Positions 16,890 to 25,011 of a stretch of 38,628 nucleotides of DNA are shown in pieces (the first letter of the stretch is position 1; each line of letters starts with the position of its first letter). Location of the stretch: NCBI GenBank assembly GCA_947371955.1, contig CANBRQ010000019.1, positions 1 to 38,628 of the forward strand, in the 5' to 3' direction. This DNA is from Paracoccaceae bacterium. GTDB lineage: Bacteria > Pseudomonadota > Alphaproteobacteria > Rhodobacterales > Rhodobacteraceae. Under the pieces are notes generated by a model that had not been told where the DNA came from, searched no databases, and worked only from the letters and a program-made list of their open reading frames with translations. Position numbers and translations under genes: made by a program.

Positions 16890-18085
16890 CTTTTGCTGGT
16901 TGCCTCCGGAGAGCCTGCCGGCCGGGCGGGAGACATCCGTTGGGGGCAGATTGACCTAACGCATCAACGCTTCCGTGCGACTGCGCAGCAGCTTGCGGCG
17001 GATCAGACCGGCGCGGGCGAAAAGGTGCATCGCGGGCAGGGCCGTGTTGGAGATGATCGGGCGGTGGCGGACGATGCCATCGTGCTTTCGCGGCGCGCGC
17101 ACCAGACCCAGACCAGCCTTGATGCAGGCGCGCGGGTCGGGGGGGGGCGACGCCCGTCACCTCGACCCTGCCCCGATCGGCTCGGTCCACCCCGGCCATC
17201 AGGCGCATCAGTTCGGTGCGGTCAGAGTTCACAAGCCCGGCTAAGCCCGGCACCTCGTCCGCATGCAGGTCAAAGGCCACATCCCGAACGGCGCGGCCCC
17301 TCAACAGGCCGGCGACCTTGAGGATGGTCTCGGTCGTTGCGAAGCAATGCTGCGTGGATTTGGCGAGTTCGCGGCCCACCATCAATTCGATGACAAGGGA
17401 CATCGGCATGGCCGGGATCAGCACATGTGAGATCGGCCTTCCATCGCGCAGGATCGTGGCGGTCTGGCAGACGCAGAAAATCTCGTCCATCTTGTGGCTC
17501 ACATAGATGATGCTGACACATTGCGCAGATAAATGGCCAATAGCCGCCGCCAACTCTTCGAATTCCGCAGGGTGCGGGACGAGGCCGGCTCGTCCATCGC
17601 TATGATTCTGGACTTGGCGCGAAGGGCCTTGGCTATCTCGACGATCTGCCGCTGCGCCACGCGCAGGGTGCGGATCGGAGCCGTGACGTTTATCGCAGGG
17701 CCCAGCGAGACGAGCAGCCGCTTCGCCTCAGCCTTCTGGGCCTTGCGGTCGACGAAAGGGCCTTTGCGCAGGGCATGGCCAAGGAAGATGTTCTGCGCGA
17801 CCGTCAGGTCAGGCACCTGTTGCAGTTCCTGATGGATCGCCGCAATCCGCACCGTTGTCGCATCGCGAGGCGAGGAAGTCTGGACCGCGCTGCCGTCAAT
17901 CTCGATCGTGCCGGTGTCGGAGGAGAGAACACCGCAGAGAATGTTCGGAAACGTGGACTTGCCCGTACCATTCTCGCCCAGAGCGCGTGGACCTCTCCGG
18001 GCTGGACGGTCAGCGCCACGCCATCCAGCGCTTGGGTGGAGCTGAAGAATTTCTGCACATTGGTCAGGGCAAGACCGGGTGTCAC
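16890..18085 (-). pseudogene. Ribose-type ABC ATPase (RbsA-like), frameshifted and C-terminally deleted
   Basis: Remnant of a tandem-domain sugar-importer ATPase. It begins with a GTG and LALTNVQKFFSSTQALDGVA. A frameshift falls just before the Walker A region (GENGTGKST), which then continues as HQELQQVPDLTVAQNIFLG. Another frameshift follows MDEPASS, after which IIYVSHKMDEIF is readable. The second domain (GLVNSDRTELMRLMAGVDRA) shifts frame again and stops at SGGNQQKA. The rest of the gene is deleted and joined to the permease fragment. At least three frameshifts exclude function. An intact protein of the same family lies at 26046-27584, so this was a second, now dead, importer. Confidence 0.85.
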
Positions 18086-18139
18086 TTGGCCATCCGAAGG
18101 GAAAAGGTCGGCCCGGAGGAGCGTCCGGGCAGGTCATTC

Positions 18140-18640
18140 AGCCTGCTTCTTCGGCAGGGCTGCGCGCAGGGCGGTCCTATCGGACGTAGCATGGGTCTCG
18201 ACATTGTCCTTGCTGACCGGCGGCATAGACCCCCGGCTGGCCCTCGATCACGGCGACTTTGCTGCCTTGGGGACTGTTGGTGATGAACCAATTGGCAACG
18301 TTCACGCCATTGCCCTTTTGCGCGTTGCCGACATAGTGCGCGGCCGAAGGGATCACGGCGTCATTGACGTTCAGGACCGGAATGCCGGCCACCTTGGCCT
18401 TCTCGACTGCCTGGATCAGGTTGGTTTCGGTTTGCGGAGACGGGAGAAAGGCCGCGAAGCCCAGACCGACCAGGTCATCGGCGATGGAAAGCTGGTCCAG
18501 TTGGTCGCCTTCATTGGCGGCGGCTTGGTAGACCAGCGTGATGCCCAGAGTGTCGGCGACATTCTGTCAGCCCTGAGCGAACGAGCGCCACTATGCGTTG
18601 GTCAGCGTCTTGAAGACACCACCGATCTTGGCGCCGCCGC
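18140..18640 (-). pseudogene. Sugar ABC binding protein, nonsense-mutated and internally deleted
   Basis: Periplasmic ribose-type binding protein remnant. One frame reads AKIGGVFKTLTNA, stop, WRSFAQG, stop, QNVADTLGITLVYQAAANEG. It continues through SPQTETNLIQAVEKAKVAGI, HYVGNAQKGNGVNVANWF and VIEGQPGVYAAGQ. The stops at 18591-18593 (TAG where Tyr is expected) and 18567-18569 (TGA where Trp is expected) are single-base nonsense changes. The signal peptide is gone, and the protein breaks after residue about 130 with only a possible tail left (ALRAALPKKQAE). It precedes the dead ATPase on the same strand. Confidence 0.8.
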
Positions 18641-18960
18641 CGGATCGGCCAAGGGGCCGAACTTGCAGATTGCGCATGGGTCAGGCGGTTGTCGCCCGCC
18701 TTGGCATGAACGCCCGCCAGAAGGCGGCGGATGGTGCGGAAGTTGGCGGCACATTCGGCCACCGGATCAAGGCTCGACGCATCGGGGAAGGTGTCGAATT
18801 GGATCACGCCATCAATCCCTGCGCAATGCACCTCACGCAGCACCTCCAAGGTGGCCGGTTCCTAGACCGAGGCCGTCATCAGGCCATCATCGCGCTTGGC
18901 ATAGTCTTTGGCATGGGATGCAAAGGAGTTGATCCGCTTGGCGAAGCGCGGTCCGGGCAT
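18641..18960 (-). pseudogene. Probable sugar isomerase (TIM-barrel, xylose-isomerase-like), C-terminal remnant
   Basis: A broken frame reads RFAKRINSFASHAKDYAKRD, DGLMTASV, stop, EPATLEVLREVHCAGIDGVI and QFDTFPDASSLDPVAECAAN. This resembles the last third of AP-endonuclease-2-type sugar isomerases/epimerases that accompany sugar ABC operons. The stop within the TASV-x-EPATLE stretch and the missing N-terminus make it inactive. The family call rests on the FDTFPD...LDPVAE pattern and on its position just upstream of the dead binding protein. Confidence 0.5.
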
Positions 18961-19221
18961 ATGATTCCAAAGTGCTTCACGAACAATCATGAATCTTTCA
19001 ATTGGAAGAAGATTCGAAGCGACTGCGGAAAGGGCCGCGATGGTCTCGGCGCGAGCAGGTCAAACCGTGATGTCGATGATCGGATGGAACAGGCCTAAGA
19101 CGCGCATCACACCGAAGGCGACAGGCTTCAGGGCAATCTGGCCTAAGATGGTCTCAGCAGGGCGCACAAAGATGCTGCGAATGAAGCCGCCACGCCAGCC
19201 GATGGCAATCCGTATCGGTGG
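18961..19221. other. 260 bases with no gene; possible further decay debris
   Basis: On the minus strand one frame reads IAIGWRGGFIRSIFVRP, then ALKPVAFGVMRVLGLFHP before a stop. That has a protein-like look but no family I recognise. It could be the lost front of the isomerase or of another gene. It lies downstream of the sterol-desaturase-like gene. Confidence 0.35.
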
Positions 19222-20214
19222 CTATTTCTGATACATGCGGCGGCGGCGTTCCTTGATGCGGTCCGAGGCTGCCTCGGTGCCGTCGTGGAATGAGCCGAAC
19301 CATTTGTCCCATGGCACCTCTGACGTGCCGTAATTGCATTCGAAGAAGCGGTGGTGCAACTGGTGGTGGAAATCGCCCGCGTTGATCACCTTTGTATCGC
19401 GCGCCAGCAGGCTTTCGAAGCCGGCATGGGAAAACGCCGGCCCCATGCATTTGATGTAAATGTGGACAAGGAAGATCACTGGATGCGTTGGCACCACGAA
19501 ATGGATCAGCAGCGCAGAGACATAAAGCCAGCTTTCCACCGGATGCATTGAAAGCCCCGACCACGGCCCGATGTTGATTGACCGATGGTGCAGGGCATGC
19601 ACCCGCTTATAAAGCGGCGGCCAGTGCAGCAGCCGATGGACCCAGTAGAAATGTGCCGAGGTCCAAAGCGGCACCAGAAGCAATGAGACGAAGAACCAGG
19701 CCTCGTGCCCTTGGAATGTCACGGTCGGGATGACACCGTTCGAAGCGCCCCACCAATACAGGACCTCGAAGAACGTCCACGAGGCGACACCGCTCGTTAG
19801 GCTCCAGAACATGTTGTCGCGCACCTGATCGCGAAAGGTGAAGGTCCCGTTGTTGGTCATCATCGGTCGGGCGTCGTATTTCAGCTTCTCGCCCTGAAGG
19901 GAGAAGGTGAACAGCCACAGATGCAGGGCCCCCGCATAGATTGTCAGCAGGATCAGGTTGCGCGCCCAGATCGCGAGAACCCAGCCGGGGGCGAGGGTCC
20001 GCATCGTCTCGGTCGCGGGTTGCAGGAAATTCCAGACGATCAGCGCGGTGGCCAGAAACAGCGTGCCCGATGTCACTTGCACCCAGCGCTTGGTCAGCCA
20101 CCACAGCGCCAGCCTTGGGCGCGGCGGCCAGTCGAACAGGGCCGAGTTGGGGATCGGCAGGGCCGGGTTGTGGTTCCAGATCTCACGTTTCGCTTGGGGG
20201 GGCGTGTCGGTCAT
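19222..20214 (-). CDS. Sterol desaturase / fatty acid hydroxylase superfamily membrane protein
   Basis: A 330-residue di-iron membrane hydroxylase. Hydrophobic segments lie around residues 35-60 (TSGTLFLATALIVWNFL), 80-110 and 145-185. The histidine clusters are in order: HFYWVHRLLH (HxxxH), HALHHRS (HxxHH), HP, and HHQLHHRFF near the C-terminus. They would bind the two irons for O2-dependent hydroxylation or desaturation of a lipid-like substrate. ATG 20214 was chosen because it follows GAGG and lies 7 bases after the PanB-like stop; a longer frame from 20307 would overlap that gene. It is the last gene of a sugar-acid operon, an odd place for a lipid hydroxylase. Either the operon's product is lipid-linked or the gene is a passenger. 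Confidence 0.85.
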   Translation of the reverse strand: MTDTPPQAKREIWNHNPALPIPNSALFDWPPRPRLALWWLTKRWVQVTSGTLFLATALIVWNFLQPATETMRTLAPGWVLAIWARNLILLTIYAGALHLWLFTFSLQGEKLKYDARPMMTNNGTFTFRDQVRDNMFWSLTSGVASWTFFEVLYWWGASNGVIPTVTFQGHEAWFFVSLLLVPLWTSAHFYWVHRLLHWPPLYKRVHALHHRSINIGPWSGLSMHPVESWLYVSALLIHFVVPTHPVIFLVHIYIKCMGPAFSHAGFESLLARDTKVINAGDFHHQLHHRFFECNYGTSEVPWDKWFGSFHDGTEAASDRIKERRRRMYQK

Positions 20215-20221
20215 CTTGGCC

Positions 20222-21061
20222 TCATTCGTGGATCGGGCGCAGACGGTCCAGCGCCTCGCACAGGCGGCCGTGTTCGCCGGGGGACATGGCGACATTGACT
20301 GCGGCATCGGGGAAAGAGCCCGTTCTTACGGCTTCGGCATAGGCGTTCAGGGCCTGCTCCCGCTCGGCGGCCATGGCTTGGCGGAGAGACAGGACATTAC
20401 CGAAGGCGCGGGCATGGCGGGCCGGGGAGGGGGTGTCGCCGGTGATGTCGGCGGTGAAAAGGAAGATGACGTCACCGCCAGAGCCTGACCCGATGGTATG
20501 GGTGACAAGGCTGGTGCGGCGGTTGATCTCGGCCATCGCCTCGGTGGCCACGCATTCGACTTCCACAGCGACGGCACCTGCGTCTTCCAGACGGCGGATG
20601 TCCTGCAGGATCGACAAGGCCTCCTCGGCGGTCTTGCCCATCGCCCGCAATCCGCCGGTCTGGATGCTTTTGCGCGGCACAAGGCCGACATGGCCCTGAA
20701 CAGACAGGCCTTCGCGCGCCAGCATCTCGACGATCTTCAGGCTGCGGATCGTGTAGATGGCATCGGCCCCGGCGATGGCAACGCGGAAGGCCTCGCGCAG
20801 CATGTCGTCCTCGGTGACAAACTGCGGCGCGCCGATGGTGGCGATGGTGTAGATATGGGGGGCCACCGCCCGCGCCTCGTCATAGCGCAACGAGGTGACG
20901 GACATCATGTCGACACCGGAGGCCGCCACCGCCATCGCCTCGGCCACTTCCAACGCGTTGGCTTGGGACAGCTTGCGCCCCGCAGCCTTGGCGGCGCGGA
21001 TGTCGGGCAGGGTCAGGTTGCGCTGGGCGCGCTGGCCGCCGAAGGTGTAGATCTGCTTCAT
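20222..21061 (-). CDS. PanB-like (ketopantoate hydroxymethyltransferase fold) aldolase-type enzyme
   Basis: A 279-residue TIM-barrel protein of the PEP-mutase/PanB superfamily. The PanB-like blocks are QGHVGLVPRKSIQTGGLRAMG, abbreviated here by its core GHVGLVP...GG, then DIRRLEDAGAVAVEVECV and the late HTIGSGSGGDVIFLF. True PanB adds a hydroxymethyl group from methylene-THF to ketoisovalerate using a metal held by two Asp. By eye, the Asp of the VGDS block is replaced (VDMMSVTS) and the Asp of the DMPF block is absent (IGAPQF). It is therefore probably not a pantothenate enzyme. Its start overlaps the epimerase stop as ATGA. In this sugar-acid operon it may split or condense a 2-oxo acid; that is inference. 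Confidence 0.75.
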   Translation of the reverse strand: MKQIYTFGGQRAQRNLTLPDIRAAKAAGRKLSQANALEVAEAMAVAASGVDMMSVTSLRYDEARAVAPHIYTIATIGAPQFVTEDDMLREAFRVAIAGADAIYTIRSLKIVEMLAREGLSVQGHVGLVPRKSIQTGGLRAMGKTAEEALSILQDIRRLEDAGAVAVEVECVATEAMAEINRRTSLVTHTIGSGSGGDVIFLFTADITGDTPSPARHARAFGNVLSLRQAMAAEREQALNAYAEAVRTGSFPDAAVNVAMSPGEHGRLCEALDRLRPIHE

Positions 21062-22068
21062 GGCGCGCCCAAGGGTTCGACGGCGATACGGTAGCGGGTG
21101 GTGAAGGGGGCATCGGGGCTGAAGTCCATCGCTGTCGCCACGCCCGAAGTGGCGATGGGATTGGCTGCGGTCGAGACGGCAGGCCCAAGGTCGAAGGCGC
21201 TGCATACGGGCTCGATCCCCAGGGCCAGATGGCGGCTGTTCCAAGGGGCGTAGTCGCGGCCCCGGTTGGAGACCCAAAGGAGAACCGAGGGAAAATGGTC
21301 CGTGTTCCATGTCAGCCGCACCTGAAAGCCCTCACACGGGTAGCCCAGCACAAAGTCCCCGCTGACCCCGCACAGTTGTACAAGCTCGTCGTTGCGGCTG
21401 TCGAGCGGCAGGCGGGTCAGGGACAGCGCGCCGCCCGCAGCACGTGGGACGGCGTCAAGCCGGTCAAAGCTGGCATCGGGGGCAAGCAGGCTGCTCGCCT
21501 CCACTGCCATTGGAAAGACCCTTCCCGCGCCGAAGGCCGGCGGTTGCAGCGCGGCCTGGCCGAAGCTTGGCAGGCGCAGGGTGGGGTGCAGCCCGAACGG
21601 CAGGCGGCAGGGGCGGCGCGACTCGACCGTCAGGGTGAAGTCAAGAGCGGCAGCCGCAGGATCGGGGCGCACGGTGCGGTGAAGCGCCCTGATCGGGTGG
21701 TTGTCAGGATAGGCGCAGGTCATATCTACCCCACTGCCTGAGGCGGGCAGGAAGTGCCACTCCACGTTGGAAGAATGACCATGCGGCACCTCTGCGCCAT
21801 CAAACGACGCTCCGTCAGCGGGCCAGCCCGAGGGCATGTCACGCGTGGCATCCGCGCCAAAGGGCACACAGGGCCATTCGCCCCGCAGGCGGTGCAGGAT
21901 GCCGGGCAGGCCGGGCGGCAGCGGCTCGTCAAACCATGGGGCGATGTGGAAGGGGCAGACTTGTCTGCCATCGGGCAGGACAAAAGACGTCGGGCCGATC
22001 ATGCCGCCCAAGGCCTCGACCGTCACCACCCCGTGCGCCCATGCGAGGCTTTGCCGCCGCCTTGTCAT
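21058..22068 (-). CDS. Aldose 1-epimerase (galactose mutarotase-like)
   Basis: A 336-residue cytosolic beta-sandwich protein. It interconverts alpha and beta anomers of free sugars so that downstream enzymes get the right form. The family pattern includes ALGGMIGPTSFVLPDGRQVC near the N-terminus, the substrate-binding His in HGHSSNVEW and in FGLHPTLRLP, and the C-terminal GYPCEGFQVRLTWNTDHFPS. It ends with the Glu-containing LALGIEPVCSAFD, where the catalytic base is expected. The ATG at 22068 shares its A with the upstream RraA-like stop (TGATG). A GTG three bases earlier is also possible. It is tightly coupled in the uxuA operon. Confidence 0.8.
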   Translation of the reverse strand: MTRRRQSLAWAHGVVTVEALGGMIGPTSFVLPDGRQVCPFHIAPWFDEPLPPGLPGILHRLRGEWPCVPFGADATRDMPSGWPADGASFDGAEVPHGHSSNVEWHFLPASGSGVDMTCAYPDNHPIRALHRTVRPDPAAAALDFTLTVESRRPCRLPFGLHPTLRLPSFGQAALQPPAFGAGRVFPMAVEASSLLAPDASFDRLDAVPRAAGGALSLTRLPLDSRNDELVQLCGVSGDFVLGYPCEGFQVRLTWNTDHFPSVLLWVSNRGRDYAPWNSRHLALGIEPVCSAFDLGPAVSTAANPIATSGVATAMDFSPDAPFTTRYRIAVEPLGAP

Positions 22069-22754
22069 CACATCACGCCGAACTTGGCGAAGGCTTGCAC
22101 CGTGCTCATGCCGTTCTGGATGGCAAGGCGGACCTTATTTTCGGTTGAGACCTTTTCCAGCGCCTTGGCCACGGCTTCCGTCTCGGCCTCACGTGGGATC
22201 ACCAGTACGCCGTCTCGGTCGCCGAAGACGATGTCGCCGGGACGGATGCGCACGCCGCCAACTTCGATTGGCAGGCCGTAGTCGACGACCTTGCCGCGCG
22301 GGCCTTGATCTTGGGCATAGGTTCCGAAGGAAAACGTCGGGAAATTCAGCGCCAGAATGCCGGCGCTGTCGCGGACAAAGCCGTCCAGCACCGCGCCCGC
22401 CGCCTTCAGATGCAGGGCGCGGGTCGACATGAGTTCGCCCCACAGCGCGTAGCGGGGCGAGGAGCCGGAGGCGACATAGACCTCATGTGGGCGCAGGCTA
22501 TCAAGCGCCTCGAACATCAGGCCAAACGGCTTGGCGCTGAGGGGGGAGTGACCCTGTTCCGCAGCGCCGAAATAGTCCGCCTCCAGCACCGGCATGGCGC
22601 GGCCCAAGACCACCATATCATCCCGCAGCGCGCGGATATGCGGCGGCAGGAACTGGTGCATCAGGCCCATTGTGTCAAGGATATCGCCCACCACGGCGGT
22701 GAACAGCTTAGCCCGCATTGCGGCGAAAAGATCGGTGTCGTCTGCAAAGGTCAT
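22068..22754 (-). CDS. RraA-like protein (4-hydroxy-4-methyl-2-oxoglutarate aldolase family)
   Basis: A 228-residue protein of the RraA/HMG-aldolase family. Members are either RNase E inhibitors or class II pyruvate aldolases. The aldolase-type features are present: GDILDTMGLMHQFLP near the N-terminus, and the catalytic stretch AGAVLDGFVRDSAGI with the Arg and Asp used for metal and pyruvate binding. The block RPGDIVFGDRDGVLVIPRE follows. Aldolase members keep the G-x-x-R-D motif (here GFVRD), so a retro-aldol cleavage of a 2-oxo acid is more likely than RNase control. The start ATG follows AGGGGG; an earlier in-frame start at 22781 would overlap uxuA. It is the second gene of the uxuA operon. 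Confidence 0.85.
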   Translation of the reverse strand: MTFADDTDLFAAMRAKLFTAVVGDILDTMGLMHQFLPPHIRALRDDMVVLGRAMPVLEADYFGAAEQGHSPLSAKPFGLMFEALDSLRPHEVYVASGSSPRYALWGELMSTRALHLKAAGAVLDGFVRDSAGILALNFPTFSFGTYAQDQGPRGKVVDYGLPIEVGGVRIRPGDIVFGDRDGVLVIPREAETEAVAKALEKVSTENKVRLAIQNGMSTVQAFAKFGVM

Positions 22755-22764
22755 GTTGAACCCC

Positions 22765-23964
22765 CTAGCTTTGCATCGCATGCATTTCGGTCACGCCCTG
22801 CATGACGCCGCGCAGTTCAGCGAGGCCCTTAAGGCGGCCGATCAGCGAATACCCCGGATTGATCCGCGCCTTGCCGATGTCATCGGCCAGAAGGTGGCCG
22901 TGGTCGGGGCGCATCGGCAGTTGCCAATCGGTCCGGCCCTCGGCCTTGCGCCGGGCCTGTTCCTGCATCAGGGCGATCACCACTGCGGGCATGTTGGTCG
23001 ATCCGCCAAGGTGGTCGGCCTCGTGGAAGGACCCATCTGGTTCGCGGGTGACATTGCGCAGGTGGACGAAGTGGATCCGCGGGCCGAATTCGCGGATCAT
23101 TGCGACGAGGTCGTTATCCTCGCGCACGCCGAAGGAGCCGGTGCAGAATGTCAGACCATTGGCCTGTGTGTCAGCGGCGGCAAAGATGGCGCGGACATCG
23201 GACGCTGTGGAGACGACGCGGGGTAGGCCGTAAAGGCTGAACGGCGGGTCGTCGGGGTGGATGCACAGTTGGATACCGCTTTCCTCGGCCACCGGAACGA
23301 TTTCCTGCAGGAAGGAGCAGAGGTTGGCGCGCAGGTCGTCGGGCGTGATGCCGTCGTAATCGCGCAGGGCGTCAAGGAAGCTGGCGCGGTCGAACTTGCG
23401 TTCCGTCGCAGGCAGGCCTGCGATCAGGGTCCGCTCGATGGCGTCCATGCGGTCTTGCGGGATGTCCTTGAAGCGGGTCTCGGCCTCGGCAATCTGGGCG
23501 TTTGTGTAGTCCGCCGTCACTCCGGGGCGCTGCAGGACGAACAGGTCATAGGCCGCGAAGTCGATGGCATCAAAGCGCAGGGCATAGCCGGTCGAGGGCA
23601 TCTTGTAGGTGAGGTCGGTGCGGGTCCAATCCACCACCGGCATGAAGTTGTAGCACAGCGTCTTGATGCCCTGCCGCCCCAAGGCGCGGATCGAGTCCTT
23701 GTACCAGCCGATGTAGCGCGACCGGCCCGGTCCTGCGATCTTGATCTCATTGTTGACCGGGATGCTTTCCACCACCGCCCATTTCAAGCCTGCCGCCTCA
23801 ACTTTGGCTTTTTGCTCGGCAATGTCGGCATCACTCCACGCGCTGCCGTCGTAGACGTGGTGCAAGGCCGAGACCACCTCGGTCGCGCCCGCCTGTTTCA
23901 CGTTGTCCAAGGACACCGGATCGCCCGGCCCATACCAGCGCAACGTTTCCCGCATCGATTCCAT
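22765..23964 (-). CDS. uxuA: Mannonate dehydratase
   Basis: A 399-residue UxuA-family enzyme, normal length. It removes water from D-mannonate to give 2-keto-3-deoxygluconate, using a divalent metal. Recognisable blocks are [20 protein letters not shown] at the N-terminus, [76 protein letters not shown] and the late [12 protein letters not shown]. The metal-site His and Cys residues are present. ATG 23964 is preceded by GAGGTGG. It is the first gene of the left operon, divergent from the GntR gene, and followed after 10 bases by the RraA-like gene. Confidence 0.93.
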   Translation of the reverse strand: MESMRETLRWYGPGDPVSLDNVKQAGATEVVSALHHVYDGSAWSDADIAEQKAKVEAAGLKWAVVESIPVNNEIKIAGPGRSRYIGWYKDSIRALGRQGIKTLCYNFMPVVDWTRTDLTYKMPSTGYALRFDAIDFAAYDLFVLQRPGVTADYTNAQIAEAETRFKDIPQDRMDAIERTLIAGLPATERKFDRASFLDALRDYDGITPDDLRANLCSFLQEIVPVAEESGIQLCIHPDDPPFSLYGLPRVVSTASDVRAIFAAADTQANGLTFCTGSFGVREDNDLVAMIREFGPRIHFVHLRNVTREPDGSFHEADHLGGSTNMPAVVIALMQEQARRKAEGRTDWQLPMRPDHGHLLADDIGKARINPGYSLIGRLKGLAELRGVMQGVTEMHAMQS

Positions 23965-23996
23965 AGCCACCTCACCGCGCCGAGCGCCCGTTTTCT

Positions 23997-24112
23997 TTGT
24001 TGGACCACAACAGTGGAAAAATGGCAAGATGGCAGTGCTGTGGGATATTTGGCGGACCAAAGCCAAGCCATTTCCGAATCACGTTGACGGATCGAAAATC
24101 TTGGTCCAACAA
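23997..24112. promoter_or_regulatory. Three TTGGTCC-type half-sites in the divergent uxuA/gntR region
   Basis: TTGTTGGACCA (23997-24007) and TGGTCCAACAA (24102-24112) are exact 11-base inverted copies. A third GGACCAA lies at 24054-24060. Centres are about 55 and 50 bases apart, 105 bases overall, near five and ten DNA turns. Each includes a small palindrome (TTGGTCCAA), the size of site bound by FCD-type GntR regulators. They are probably bound by the adjacent GntR protein to control both arms. Confidence 0.65.
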
Positions 24113-24141
24113 ATAGCTGCGTTCTGACAGAGGAAACTTGG

Positions 24142-24891
24142 ATGAGCACCCAAGCCATTTTGGTTGCGGACCTGGCGGCGGACGACGCCCTGGAACCGGC
24201 CAAGCTTTCGGCGGTTGACAGGCTTGTCGAACAGATCCGCGACCTTGTGCGCGACCGCAAACTGGTGATCGGCGACCCATTGCCGACCGAACGCGAACTG
24301 GGTGAGGTGTTCCAGGCCGGCCGCAACACGGTGCGCGAGGCGCTGCAGATCCTGAAAGCCTACGGCATCGTCGAGGTGCGGCCCAAGATCGGCGCCGTCC
24401 TGTCCGACCGTCACGAAGACGCCGTCCGCAAGCTCTTCGCCTTCCAGCACGACATCTCGCCCGCGTCGTTTCTGGACGTGCAGGGCTATCGCAAGATCAT
24501 CGAGGTTGGCATCGGTGACCACCTGATCCTGCACACAACGCCCGCCGATCTTGACCATCTGGATGCGGTGAATGCCCGGCTTCTGACCCAAGCCAGCGTC
24601 GAAGAAGCCGCACGCCACGACTTCGCCTTTCATGAAGCCTTGGTGACCTTGGCGGGCAACCGCACGCTTTTGACCAACTACCGCCTGCTGCAACCGGTGA
24701 TCACCCAGATAATGCGGGTCGGCAAGGCTGACCGGCCCGTGCAGACCGATACCCATCAGGCCCATGCCGAGATCATCAAGGCCCTGCGTGACCGTGACCG
24801 CGTGGCCTACACCTATCTGCTCAGCCGCCATCTGGAATACGGCCTGCAGTTTGTCGTCACCGACCCCGGGAAAGGTGGCGCACAATCCTGA
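24142..24891 (+). CDS. GntR-family regulator, FCD (FadR/UxuR-like) subclass
   Basis: A 249-residue repressor. The N-terminal winged helix-turn-helix spans about residues 20-90, with PLPTERELGEVFQAGRNTVR and then LQILKAYGIVEVRPKIGAVL. The C-terminal FCD ligand domain is all-helical and has the metal-binding pattern of the subclass: DFAFHEALVTLAGN, and HQAHAEIIKALRDRD near the C-terminus. It would sense a sugar acid or keto acid from the surrounding pathway and release DNA. The gene is divergent from uxuA across a 177-base region with three TTGGTCC sites. A GAGG-type ribosome site lies upstream. It is probably autoregulated, and it controls the neighbours by inference. Confidence 0.9.
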   Translation: MSTQAILVADLAADDALEPAKLSAVDRLVEQIRDLVRDRKLVIGDPLPTERELGEVFQAGRNTVREALQILKAYGIVEVRPKIGAVLSDRHEDAVRKLFAFQHDISPASFLDVQGYRKIIEVGIGDHLILHTTPADLDHLDAVNARLLTQASVEEAARHDFAFHEALVTLAGNRTLLTNYRLLQPVITQIMRVGKADRPVQTDTHQAHAEIIKALRDRDRVAYTYLLSRHLEYGLQFVVTDPGKGGAQS

Positions 24892-24931
24892 ACAACCGCA
24901 GGGACCCGACCCAAGAACGGGCCATGCACCT

Positions 24932-24965
24932 CATGTCGGAACGACTGCTCTCACGCGCCGACATG
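24932..24965. repeat. 8-bp inverted repeat before the sugar binding-protein gene
   Basis: CATGTCGG and CCGACATG with an 18-base spacer, in the 120-base gap between the GntR gene and the binding-protein gene. The loop is too long for a good terminator. It may be an operator or chance. Confidence 0.3.
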
Positions 24966-25011
24966 CCGAATGAGAGAGCCGCAATATGACCAACCAGGGA
25001 GGATTTTCATC

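Noticed and set aside
16259..18960. Sequencing errors as the cause of all broken frames
   Set aside because: Damage is clustered and includes deletions, missing domains and an in-frame fusion, while long neighbouring genes are intact. It cannot be fully excluded for single frameshifts.
20222..21061. Pantothenate biosynthesis gene panB
   Set aside because: The metal-binding aspartates appear replaced and the neighbours are sugar-acid genes, not panC or panD.
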